From contig CAVTWH010000007.1 of the NCBI GenBank assembly GCA_963738365.1, positions 1,240,001 through 1,304,000 on the forward strand: a DNA stretch of 64,000 nt, in the 5' to 3' direction. Shown here one piece after another: positions 16,360 to 24,496 of this stretch (its first letter is position 1; every line of letters starts with the position of its first letter). The stretch comes from CAVTWH01 sp963738365. Lineage in GTDB: Bacteria > Actinomycetota > Actinomycetes > Mycobacteriales > Micromonosporaceae. Position numbers and translations under genes: made by a program. The notes below the pieces were generated by a model. That model made no database searches, was not told the DNA's origin, and saw only the letters and a program-made list of their open reading frames with translations.

Positions 16360-18126
16360 GTGACCGCACCTGTTGTACCCACCCGTCTGCGCCGGCGCTG
16401 GCCCGTGCTCGCGGGCGCACTGGCGCTCGGCCTGGTCGCGGCGCTGGCGCCCACCGCAGCCGACGCCGGTGAGCGCCCCGACGCCCGTGCCATCACCCAG
16501 CTCGTGGTGATCTACGAGGAGAACCACAGCTTCGACAACCTGTTCGGCGGCTGGGAGGGCGTCGACGGCATCAACCGCGCCGCCGCCTCCGGCCACGTCA
16601 CCCAGCGCGCCGCGGACGGCAGCGTGCTGCCCTGCCTGCCGCAGAACGACGTCAACCTGGCCTCGCCCACTCCGCTGCCGGCCGCCTGCCACGGCACCGT
16701 GGGCGGCACCGTCGTCGACTCGGCCTTCCCCAACCAGCCGTTCGTCATCGACAACTTCATCTCCCCCGACGACGCCACCTGCCCGGCGCCCGGCGTGTTC
16801 GCCGCGCACGGGGTGCTCAAGGACAGCGCGGGCGCGCTGCCCGGCGGCTGCACCGAGGACCTGGTGCACCGCTTCTACCAGGAGCAGTACCAGATCGACG
16901 GTGGCAAGCAGGACCGCTACGTGACCGGCAGCGACGCCGTCGGCCTCACCATGGGCCGGTACGACACCAAAACCCTGCCGATCTACCAGTTCCTGCACGC
17001 CAAGGGCGCGCCGAACTACCTCATCGCGGACAACTTCTTCCAGGGCTCCTTCGGCGGCTCGTTCCTCAACCACCAGTGGCTCATCGCCGGCGCGGCGCCG
17101 CCGTGGCCCGGTGCGGTAGCCGACGGCAGCGCCAGCGACCTGCACTCGGTCATCGGCGCCGACGGCAGCCCGGCCAACTACCCGCTGCACCCGTCGACCG
17201 GGCTGCGCGACGGCGCGCTCACCCAGGCGGCCAACCCGGACGGCTCCTGCGTCATCCCGGCGGGCGCGCCGACGCCGCCGGCCGGCACGGTCTGCGGCGA
17301 CTACGCCGTGAACACCATCCAGCCGACCTACCAGCCGTTCGCGCCGGGTACCGCCGACGCCCGCAAGCTGCCGCCGGTGACCAGCCCGACCATCGGTGAC
17401 CGGCTCTCCGGCGCCGGTGTCGACTGGGCCTGGTACTCCGGCGGCTGGGACAACGCCGCCGGCAACGTCGGCGGACCGGGCTGGACCAACGGCGCCACGC
17501 CGGGTACCTGTGGCGATCCGCGCACCATCGGCACCGCCACGTACCCGTACTGCCCGGACAAGACGTTCCAGTTCCACCACCAGCCGTTCAACTACTACGC
17601 CAGCTTCGCCCCCGGTACCGCGGCCCGGGCCGCGCACCTGCAGGACGAGGTGGCGTTCCTGACCGCGGCGAAGACGGGGCACCTCAAGCCGGTCAGCTTC
17701 GTCAAGCCGCTCGGTGAGGAGAACGAGCACCCGGGCTACGCCAGCGAGCACACCGGCAGCGACCACCTGGTCGACCTGATCAGGGCGATCGAGTCCGGCC
17801 CGCAGGGGCGCAGTACCGCCATCGTGGTCACCTACGACGAGTTCGGCGGCCAGTGGGACCACGTGTCACCGCCCAGCGGCCCCGGCGTCTCGGACGGCTT
17901 CGGCCCCGGTACCCGCATCCCGGCGCTGGTCATCTCGCCCCGGCTGACGAGGAAGTTCAGCGTCGACCACAGCTCACACGACACCACCTCGATCATCGCG
18001 ACCATCGAGCACACGTACCACCTGGCGCCGCTGGGCACCCGGGACCGGGCGGTGGCCGACCTGACCGCCGACATCGCACCCGGACACACCCGGCACTGCC
18101 GCTGGTTCGGCTGGTTCTGCCACTGA
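16360..18126 (+). CDS. Secreted acid phosphatase/phospholipase C family phosphoesterase
   Basis: The 588-residue protein begins at GTG 16360 behind GAGGAGG. An Arg-rich signal peptide (LRRRWPV then a long Ala/Leu core, ending TAADA) exports it, possibly by Tat. The mature part has VVIYEENHSFDNLFG, the ExEN metal motif of AcpA/PLC enzymes, ENEHPGYASEHTGSDH, VTYDEFGGQWDHV and HDTTSIIATIEH, the other metal and active-site segments. The family releases phosphate from phosphoesters or cleaves phospholipids outside the cell. The C-terminal CRWFGWFC could form a disulfide loop. The PHO box upstream suggests a phosphate-scavenging role. Confidence 0.9.
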   Translation: MTAPVVPTRLRRRWPVLAGALALGLVAALAPTAADAGERPDARAITQLVVIYEENHSFDNLFGGWEGVDGINRAAASGHVTQRAADGSVLPCLPQNDVNLASPTPLPAACHGTVGGTVVDSAFPNQPFVIDNFISPDDATCPAPGVFAAHGVLKDSAGALPGGCTEDLVHRFYQEQYQIDGGKQDRYVTGSDAVGLTMGRYDTKTLPIYQFLHAKGAPNYLIADNFFQGSFGGSFLNHQWLIAGAAPPWPGAVADGSASDLHSVIGADGSPANYPLHPSTGLRDGALTQAANPDGSCVIPAGAPTPPAGTVCGDYAVNTIQPTYQPFAPGTADARKLPPVTSPTIGDRLSGAGVDWAWYSGGWDNAAGNVGGPGWTNGATPGTCGDPRTIGTATYPYCPDKTFQFHHQPFNYYASFAPGTAARAAHLQDEVAFLTAAKTGHLKPVSFVKPLGEENEHPGYASEHTGSDHLVDLIRAIESGPQGRSTAIVVTYDEFGGQWDHVSPPSGPGVSDGFGPGTRIPALVISPRLTRKFSVDHSSHDTTSIIATIEHTYHLAPLGTRDRAVADLTADIAPGHTRHCRWFGWFCH

Positions 18127-18133
18127 GCCGGCT

Positions 18134-18156
18134 CCGGTCACAGCCGCTGTGACCGG
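18134..18156 (+). terminator. Hairpin terminator after phosphoesterase gene
   Basis: CCGGTCACAG and CTGTGACCGG form a 10-bp perfect stem with a 3-nt loop, eight bases after the stop codon. Confidence 0.75.
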
Positions 18157-18167
18157 CCCCCGCCGAC

Positions 18168-18202
18168 CGTCGCCCCGGGCGCCCACCGTGCCCGGGGCGA
18201 CG
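18168..18202. terminator. Second strong hairpin
   Basis: CGTCGCCCCGGGC and GCCCGGGGCGACG form a 13-bp perfect stem with a 9-nt loop. It lies 11 bp after the first hairpin and insulates the CBS-BON gene from read-through. Confidence 0.75.
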
Positions 18203-18327
18203 CCATACCCGGACCGGGGGCCTAAGGTCCCGCCCGGGTGGTCCGTCGGCACCTGCCGCGGCCCGCCGGCCGCGGGCACCCTCAAGGTGCATCCGAGACA
18301 CGGTGCACCCGACAGGAGGTGGCGGCG

Positions 18328-19068
18328 ATGAAACGGTGGCGGGTCGCGGACGTGATGACCACGCCGGTGGTCAGTGCCGGTCCGGACACCGGCTACGACG
18401 CGGTGGCGGACCTGCTGGTCCGGTTCGACATCAGCGGCGTGCCGGTGGTGGCCGGGGACGGCACGGTGCTCGGCGTGGTCTCCGAAGCGGATCTGCTGCC
18501 GCTGGTCAGTGACCCGGACGCGGTACCGGCCCATCCGCTGGTGTCCCGGCGGGGCTGGCAGGCCAGCCACGCCCCGCTCGGCGCCACGGCCGGCGCGGTG
18601 ATGACCAGCCCAGCCCAGACGATCTGCGCCACGGCGCCGCTGGCCCGGGCCGCCCGGCAGCTGGCCGCCGGAGTGGTCCGTCGGCTGCCGGTGGTCGACG
18701 ACGCCGGCCGGCTGGTCGGCATCCTCACCCACCGGGACCTGGCCCGCCCGTTCGCCCGGCCGGACACCGAACTGCGCGCCGAGATCCTCGCCGAGGTCGG
18801 CTGCCGGCCGGTGGACGTCGCGGTCCGCGACGGGGTGGTGACCCTCACCGGGCGGCTCGACCGGGCGGTCGACCGGGAGCTGTTGATCCGGCTCTCGGCC
18901 GCGGTCCCGGGCGTGACCGAGGTGGTGGACCGGTTGACGGCGACACCCGAGCGGGTGGCCGGCCGGACCTTCCCGACCGGCGAGCCGGTGGCGGTCGGCG
19001 CCGCGGGCTCGCCGGTGGGCGGAGTGCGGGCGCGGATCCCGGTCCGGCGGGCCGCGTCAGCTCAGTGA
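18328..19068 (+). CDS. CBS-pair protein with C-terminal BON domain
   Basis: The 246-residue cytosolic protein starts at ATG 18328 after AGGAGG. Residues 5-60 (VADVMTTPVVSAGPDT...GVVSEADLL) and 90-150 (VMTSPAQTICATAPL...LVGILTHRDL) are two CBS motifs that form a Bateman module, which usually senses adenine nucleotides. Residues 155-215 (VDVAVRDGVVTLTGRLD...VTEVVDRL) are a BON domain, a small fold linked to lipid or ligand binding. CBS-BON proteins are common in actinomycetes, often as stress proteins. Its last 12 bp overlap the convergent SDR gene. Confidence 0.9.
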   Translation: MKRWRVADVMTTPVVSAGPDTGYDAVADLLVRFDISGVPVVAGDGTVLGVVSEADLLPLVSDPDAVPAHPLVSRRGWQASHAPLGATAGAVMTSPAQTICATAPLARAARQLAAGVVRRLPVVDDAGRLVGILTHRDLARPFARPDTELRAEILAEVGCRPVDVAVRDGVVTLTGRLDRAVDRELLIRLSAAVPGVTEVVDRLTATPERVAGRTFPTGEPVAVGAAGSPVGGVRARIPVRRAASAQ

Positions 19069-19776
19069 CACGAGGCGGGCGCCGCCGTCGGCCTCGATGA
19101 CCGTTCCGGTGATGTTCGGGTTGGTCGCCGCCAGGGCGACAACCTCCGCGATGTCCTCGGCCGTGGCGATGTGCCGGCTGGGTAGCAGCTGGGCGGCCTG
19201 CGCGAAGTACCCGGCGCGGACCTGCTCGGGCAGCGCGTTCCACCACGGGGTGTCGACCAGCCCCGGTGAGACGGCGTTGACCCGGATCGGTGCCAGCTCC
19301 ACGGCGAGCGGCTTGACCAGTGCCTCGACGGCGCCGTTGAGAGCCGCGATGCCGGCTGTCGCGGGCATGCCGGTGCGGGCTGTCACGGCGCCGAGCAGGG
19401 TGATCGAACCGGTCGGGCGCAGCCGCGGCAGGCTCGCCTGGATGGTGGTCAGGTGGGCCCAGAACTTGGCGTCGAAGGCCCGCCGCAGCACAGCCAGGTC
19501 CAGGTCGGCGACGGCGCCCGGTCCTTCGCTGCCGCCGAGCGTGAGGACCAGCCAGTCGATCGCGCCGATCGCCTCCACGACGGCGTCCATCCGGGCGCGG
19601 TCGCCGCCGTCGGCCCGGTGGCCGATCAGTGCCGGGTCGCTTGCGGCCACCGTCGCCAGCCGGTCGGCGTCGCGGCCGACGACGTGGACGACGGCGCCGA
19701 GCTCGTGCAGCCGGCGCGCGGTGGCCAGCCCGATGCCCGACGTACCACCCACTACGACAGCGGTGTGCTCACCCAC
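19057..19776 (-). CDS. Atypical SDR oxidoreductase lacking YxxxK
   Basis: The 239-residue Rossmann protein has VVVGGTSGIGLATARRL at the N-terminus and RVNAVSPGLVDTPWW near residue 180. The catalytic region reads GIAALNGAVEALV, so the Tyr is Ile and the Lys is Asn. Ser is also not at its usual place. It is a paralogue in style of the protein at 3925-4677. The start is GTG 19776 behind AGGGGG. It diverges from a TetR gene across 49 bp, which suggests control by that repressor. Confidence 0.85.
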   Translation of the reverse strand: MGEHTAVVVGGTSGIGLATARRLHELGAVVHVVGRDADRLATVAASDPALIGHRADGGDRARMDAVVEAIGAIDWLVLTLGGSEGPGAVADLDLAVLRRAFDAKFWAHLTTIQASLPRLRPTGSITLLGAVTARTGMPATAGIAALNGAVEALVKPLAVELAPIRVNAVSPGLVDTPWWNALPEQVRAGYFAQAAQLLPSRHIATAEDIAEVVALAATNPNITGTVIEADGGARLVSLS

Positions 19777-19825
19777 TGGTACCCCCTATTTCGAACCGTG
19801 ACGTCTCGTCTCGATTTAGGCTAGC

Positions 19826-20458
19826 ATGGCGACCGTGACTGCCCAACCCGCACCGGCCAGGGCCGGCCGTCGGCGCAGTGAGGACAGCCGGCTGGCCATC
19901 CTCGCCGCGGCGGTCGAGCTCGTCGCCGAAGGGGGCTACGCCGGCCTCACCGTCGAGGGGATCGCCGCGCGCTCCGGCGCCGGCAAGCAGACCATCTACC
20001 GGTGGTGGCCGTCGAAGGCCGACGTCCTGCTGGACGCCCTGGCCGCCAGGGCAGACCTGCACGTGCCGGTGGCGGCCACCGGCAGCTACGCCGGCGACCT
20101 GCGCGCCTTCCTGGTCGCGAGCTTTCAGCTGGGCCGGGACAGCTGGGTCGGCGACGTGCTCCGCGCCCTGATGGCCCAGGCGCAGATCGATGCCGAGTTC
20201 GGTGCCCGGTTCCGCGCATCGTTCCTGCACCGACGCCGTGACGCCCTCGCCGTCCTCGTCGAACGCGCCCGGACGACCGGCGAACTGCCCGCCGACGTCC
20301 GGCCTGGCACGGTGGCCGACGTCGTCTTCGGGGTCATCTGGTACCGGCTGCTCGCCACCCGCGCACCGCTGGACCGGCGCCTCGTCGACGAACTGGTGCA
20401 CCTGCTCGCGCCCGGTGACCCGCCGCCCCGCGGCGGCCGGACCCGGCCGGCGCGCTGA
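19826..20458 (+). CDS. TetR family repressor
   Basis: The 210-residue protein begins MATVTAQPAPARAGRRRSEDSR and has a helix-turn-helix at about residues 45-72 (TVEGIAARSGAGKQTIYRWWPSKADVL), typical of the AcrR group that ends with a TetR_C helical domain. TAGGCT lies at 19817-19822, close to the start; ATG 19826 or GTG 19835 could both be used. The short AT-richer gap to the divergent SDR gene likely contains its operator. The ligand is unknown. Confidence 0.9.
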   Translation: MATVTAQPAPARAGRRRSEDSRLAILAAAVELVAEGGYAGLTVEGIAARSGAGKQTIYRWWPSKADVLLDALAARADLHVPVAATGSYAGDLRAFLVASFQLGRDSWVGDVLRALMAQAQIDAEFGARFRASFLHRRRDALAVLVERARTTGELPADVRPGTVADVVFGVIWYRLLATRAPLDRRLVDELVHLLAPGDPPPRGGRTRPAR

Positions 20459-20467
20459 ACTGAGCGG

Positions 20468-21061
20468 TCAGTCGGTCGGACCGTAGGTGGCGGCCGGCGC
20501 GCCGGTGGCCAGCGCCCAGTAGGCGTCCCCGTACGACCAGTGCCACCACGAGCAGGCCTCGTTGACCAGGCCGGCGGCCTCCAGCGCCGCGCCGAGCGTG
20601 CGCCGGTTGCTGCGCGCCTGCGCCGGGATACTGGCGTCGGCGGTCCGGCAGACACCCCCGTCGCCTGCCGAACCGCCGTACACCGGACCGCCGAGATCCA
20701 GTGCGGCGCCGTCGACGCCGCACAGGGTCACGTCCGCCGCCGCCCCCGTCTCGTGTGGCGCCCTACCCGCGGCGCCGCAGTGCCGGCCGGCCCCGTCCGG
20801 CCAGGCGCCCCGGTCGGCGGCCGGTACCAGCAGCGCCGACCGTCGATGACCGTCGACCACCAGTAACCGCAGCCCCCGTGGCAGCAGGCTCTGCGCGGTG
20901 ACCAGCCGGTCCACCACACTGGTCCGCAGCCTGACCACGGCGTGTACCGGCCCGGTGGCCGTGGTCAGCGACGGAACGGTACGCACGTCGACCAGCGCCT
21001 CGCCGCAGTCCTCGACGGGAATCGAGGCCGTGCGCGGTTCGGCCGACGGGTGCGCGTCCAT
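20468..21061 (-). CDS. VanX-like D-Ala-D-Ala dipeptidase family protein with altered catalytic Glu
   Basis: The 197-residue protein resembles VanX/DdpX zinc dipeptidases: LLVVDGHRR, PHETGAAADVTL (the HxxGxAxD zinc motif) and a C-terminal SWWHWSYGDAYWA. In active enzymes the last motif is Glu-Trp-Trp-His, where Glu is the catalytic base; here Ser replaces Glu (codon TCG at 20545-20547, minus strand). Zinc ligands His, Asp and His remain. It may bind D-Ala-D-Ala-type peptides without cleaving them, or use another base. No signal peptide is visible. It follows the SARP gene by 50 bp on the same strand. Confidence 0.8.
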   Translation of the reverse strand: MDAHPSAEPRTASIPVEDCGEALVDVRTVPSLTTATGPVHAVVRLRTSVVDRLVTAQSLLPRGLRLLVVDGHRRSALLVPAADRGAWPDGAGRHCGAAGRAPHETGAAADVTLCGVDGAALDLGGPVYGGSAGDGGVCRTADASIPAQARSNRRTLGAALEAAGLVNEACSWWHWSYGDAYWALATGAPAATYGPTD

Positions 21062-21111
21062 GACGGACGAGCCTGCCCGCAGGCGCTGGAGGATTTCTGT
21101 AGCCGGCCCGG

Positions 21112-24100
21112 TCAGGCCGCCTCGGCGGTCAGCTCGGCGAGCTCCCGGGTGCCGTACAGGCGGAACACCTCGACCGCCTCGGCGTAGCGGCGCCGCGCGG
21201 TCTCGTCGTCCCCCTGGCCACGCGCCAGCCGGGCCAGGTCGCGCAGCGTACGAGCCCGGCCGAGGGGCAGGTCGAGGACCTGCCACAGGCGCAGCGCGGC
21301 GCCCAGTGCGCTGGCCGCCTCCGCCGTACGCCCCTCGGCCAGCCGCAACTCGCCGAGGGTCCGCAGGGTCATCGCCTCACCCCACCGGTCGCCCCGCTCC
21401 CGGCAGGTACGCAGCGCCTGCCGCACCGGCTCGTCGGCGTCGCCGTGCCGGCCCAGCCGGGTCAGCGCCTTGGCCACCGAACGGTCGGCGTACCCGGTCA
21501 TCAGCTCGTCACCCAGGTCCGCGAAGATCGCCCGCGCCTGGACGCAGAGCTGGTAGGAGCGCTGGTACTCGCCCAGCGCCCGGTGCAGCAGCCCGATGGT
21601 CCGCAGCGTCATCGCCTCGCCGCGGCGGCTGCGGGTGATCCGGAAGCCGTGCAGCGCCGCGCGCAGGTCGGCCCGGGCCGCCGGGAAGTCACCGAGCTCC
21701 AGGTGCACCGAGCCGCGCAGCCGCCAGACGTAGGCGCTGGCCGGCTCGTCGTCCAGCGCCCGGAAGACCGCCTCGGCCTCGTTGAGGAAGTGCAGCGCCT
21801 CGGGCAGGTACCCCTGCTCCCGGCAGGCGGTGCCGAGCGCCGCCAGGGTGGCCGCTTCGCCCCGGGTGTCCTGGCATTCGCGGAACGCGGCCAGCGCCTG
21901 CAGGAGATAGGTGCGCGCTTCGGCGTAGCGGTCCTGCTCGTAGCGCAGCTGGCCGACCTCGGCCAGCAGGGCGGCCTCGGCCGGCCGGTCGCCGGTGCGG
22001 CGCACCGCGGCCAGCGCCGCCTCGTGGGTACGCCGCCAGGCGTCGAACAGGTTGTCGGTGACGAACAGCGAGCCGCACAGCGCCGAGGCCAGCCCCGCCG
22101 CCACGTCGGCCAGGTCCCGGGCGGCGGCCCGCTCCACGCTGGCGACCAGCGCATGCTGCTCCGCCTCGAACCAGCTGCGCGGGTCGGCCAGCGCGGCGGC
22201 CAGCGTGGCCGGCGGCGCCCCGGAGGGTACCGGCCCGGCCGGGCGCAGGGTCATCCCGCCGGTCGGCTGGCTGGCCATGATCTGCCCGATCAGGTGCAGC
22301 CAGCCCTGCACCACCCGGCGTACGGCGGCGTCCAGGGCGGCCGGCTCCTCCTCCGCCTCGGCCCGCTCGCTGGCGTACAGCCGCAGCAGGTCGTGCAGCT
22401 GGTAGCGGGCCTGGCCGACCCGGTCGGTCCGCAGGTAGTCCAGGAACTGGCTGTCGATCAGCCGCTCCACCACACCCTCGCCCTCGTCCTCGTCGACGTC
22501 GAGCAGGGCGGCCAGCACCCAGACGGTGAAGTCGGGCAGCCCGAGCGCGCCGAGCCGGCGCAGCGCGGTGCGCGCCTGCGGGTCCAGGGCGTGGTAGCTC
22601 AGCGCGATGCTGGCGCGTACCTCCTGGTCGCCGACGGCGAGTTCGTCCAGCCGGCGGCGTTCGTCGTCGAGCCTGGTGCTCAACTGGTCCAGCGACCAGT
22701 GCCGGCGGACAGCCAGCCGGGCGGCGACGATGCGCAGCGCCAGCGGCAGGCCGCCGCACTGCTCGGCCAGGCGCTTGGCGGCGGCCGGCTCGTCGGCCAC
22801 CCGGTCCGCGCCGAGCAGCCGGGCCAGCAGCACCGCGGCCTCGTCCGGGTCGAGGGTGTCCAGCTCGCGCAGCTGCGCGCCGGCCAGGCCGGCCAGCCTG
22901 GTGCGGGCGGTGACCAGGGCGGCGCAGCCGGGGCGCCCGGGCAGCAGCGGGCGCACCTGCGCCTCGCCGGAGGCGTCGTCGAGCACGACCAGCACCCGTC
23001 GACCGGCCAGCAGCGAGCGGTAGCGCTCCGTCCGCTCGTCCAGGCCGGCCTCCGGCCCGGGCACCGGGTCGCCGAGGGCGACCAAAAAGCGCCCCAGCAC
23101 CTCCTCCGGCCGGCTCGGGGTCGGGCTCATGCCGTGCAGCTGGACGAAGAGCTGCCCGTCCGGGTACCGCTCGACGAGCTGGTGGGCCACCCGGGTGGCC
23201 AGGGTGGTCTTGCCGGTGCCGCCCTTGCCGGAGAGCACCACCACGGGCACCCCGGTGCCGTGCGGGCTCAGCAGGTCGGTGAGCGCCGCGATGTGCGCCG
23301 CCCGGCCGGTGAAATCCGTGGGTACGCCGGGCAGCTGCCCCGGCACCGGCCAGGCCCGGGTGGTCGCCGGCTCCGCCGGCTGCCGGGCCGCCGCCGGTGC
23401 CGGGGTGAGCAGCTTCTCGTCGCCGCGCAGGATCGCCTCGTGCACGGCGCGCAGCGCCGGGCCGGGCTCGATGCCGAGCTCGTCGACGAGGGCGGCCCGG
23501 CCGGTGCGGTAGACGGTCAGCGCGTCGGCCTGCCGCCCGCAGCGGTAGAGCGCCACCATCAGCTGGCGGCGCAGCACCTCCCGGGTCGGACAGCGCTCGA
23601 CCAGCCGGGTCAGCTCGGCCACCAGCGCCTCGTGCCGGCCGCGGTGCAGCTCGACCTCGCAGCGCTCCTCGACGACGGCGAGCCGCAGCTCGTCCAGGTG
23701 GGCCGCCTCGCCGGCCAGCAGCGCGCTGTCCACGCCGCCGAGCGCCGACCCGCGCCACTGTCGCAGCGCGGCGGCGAAGTCGGCGGCGGCGTCGTCGTAG
23801 CGGCACTGCGCGGCGGCGGCGCGGCCGGCGGCGGCGTGCCGGAGGAAGACCTCCCGGTCGATCTCGTGGCCCTCGGTGTGCAGCAGATAGCCGGGTGCGC
23901 GGGTACCGATGACGTCGGCCTGGCCGGCGTCGGCCAGGGTACGGCGCAGCCAGGAGACGTAGGTCTGCACCAGGGCGCGGGCGGTGTCCGGTGGGTCGTC
24001 GCCCCAGATCGCGTCGATCAGCCGGTCGGCCGGGACCACCCGGTCGGGTTCGAGGAGCAGGGTGGCCAGTAGCGTGCGCGGCTTACCGCCGGCGAGCGGG

Positions 24101-24153
24101 ATCGCGTGCTCGCCGTCCCAGATCTCGACCGGGCCGAGTAGCCGGAACTGCAC
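21112..24153 (-). CDS. AfsR/SARP-type transcriptional regulator with NB-ARC and TPR domains
   Basis: The 1013-residue protein starts at GTG 24153 behind GGGAGGTGGA. Residues 1-95 are an OmpR-like winged helix (MQFRLLGPVEIWDG...), 100-245 the BTAD helical domain (HRGRHEALVAELTRL, YRCGRQADALTVYR), about 280-560 an NB-ARC ATPase with Walker A GKGGTGKTTL (about 309-318) and a VLVVLDDAS Walker B, and 640 to the end TPR repeats. AfsR-type proteins integrate signals and activate secondary-metabolism or secretion genes. It diverges from the GH18-like gene across 343 bp containing palindrome CGGGCGA-A-TCGCCCG, and precedes the VanX-like gene. Confidence 0.92.
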   Translation of the reverse strand: MQFRLLGPVEIWDGEHAIPLAGGKPRTLLATLLLEPDRVVPADRLIDAIWGDDPPDTARALVQTYVSWLRRTLADAGQADVIGTRAPGYLLHTEGHEIDREVFLRHAAAGRAAAAQCRYDDAAADFAAALRQWRGSALGGVDSALLAGEAAHLDELRLAVVEERCEVELHRGRHEALVAELTRLVERCPTREVLRRQLMVALYRCGRQADALTVYRTGRAALVDELGIEPGPALRAVHEAILRGDEKLLTPAPAAARQPAEPATTRAWPVPGQLPGVPTDFTGRAAHIAALTDLLSPHGTGVPVVVLSGKGGTGKTTLATRVAHQLVERYPDGQLFVQLHGMSPTPSRPEEVLGRFLVALGDPVPGPEAGLDERTERYRSLLAGRRVLVVLDDASGEAQVRPLLPGRPGCAALVTARTRLAGLAGAQLRELDTLDPDEAAVLLARLLGADRVADEPAAAKRLAEQCGGLPLALRIVAARLAVRRHWSLDQLSTRLDDERRRLDELAVGDQEVRASIALSYHALDPQARTALRRLGALGLPDFTVWVLAALLDVDEDEGEGVVERLIDSQFLDYLRTDRVGQARYQLHDLLRLYASERAEAEEEPAALDAAVRRVVQGWLHLIGQIMASQPTGGMTLRPAGPVPSGAPPATLAAALADPRSWFEAEQHALVASVERAAARDLADVAAGLASALCGSLFVTDNLFDAWRRTHEAALAAVRRTGDRPAEAALLAEVGQLRYEQDRYAEARTYLLQALAAFRECQDTRGEAATLAALGTACREQGYLPEALHFLNEAEAVFRALDDEPASAYVWRLRGSVHLELGDFPAARADLRAALHGFRITRSRRGEAMTLRTIGLLHRALGEYQRSYQLCVQARAIFADLGDELMTGYADRSVAKALTRLGRHGDADEPVRQALRTCRERGDRWGEAMTLRTLGELRLAEGRTAEAASALGAALRLWQVLDLPLGRARTLRDLARLARGQGDDETARRRYAEAVEVFRLYGTRELAELTAEAA

Positions 24154-24496
24154 TCCACCTCCCGTACCGCCTGTTGCCCGATTATGCCGGGATGTCTATT
24201 AGTCGCGCACCCCTGCCGGGCGAATCGCCCGTATAGGGCATCGTCAATGTCTTGCGGTCACGGTGGCGCTCCGCTGCAGAGTATGACCGCAGGGTCCGGC
24301 TGCACGGGCGGCGATGGCACAGGCGTTCACATCGCCGCCACAACCGCCCCGCACGGCGCCGTCCCGCTTCGTGCCCCGGCTGGACGGCCCGGCATCCACA
24401 GTGGACGAGGTCGAAGCGTTGTGGGGTCCCGGGCGGGGCGCGTACCGTCACTGTAAGGAATCCGTTCGATTCTGTGGGTAACGGGAGGATCCTGCG
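24154..24496. other. Divergent regulatory region, no gene
   Basis: This 343-bp gap holds the promoters of the SARP gene (CATAAT on the minus strand near 24182-24187) and of the GH18-like gene. A perfect odd-centre palindrome CGGGCGA-A-TCGCCCG lies at 24217-24231. No coding signal is seen. Confidence 0.5.
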
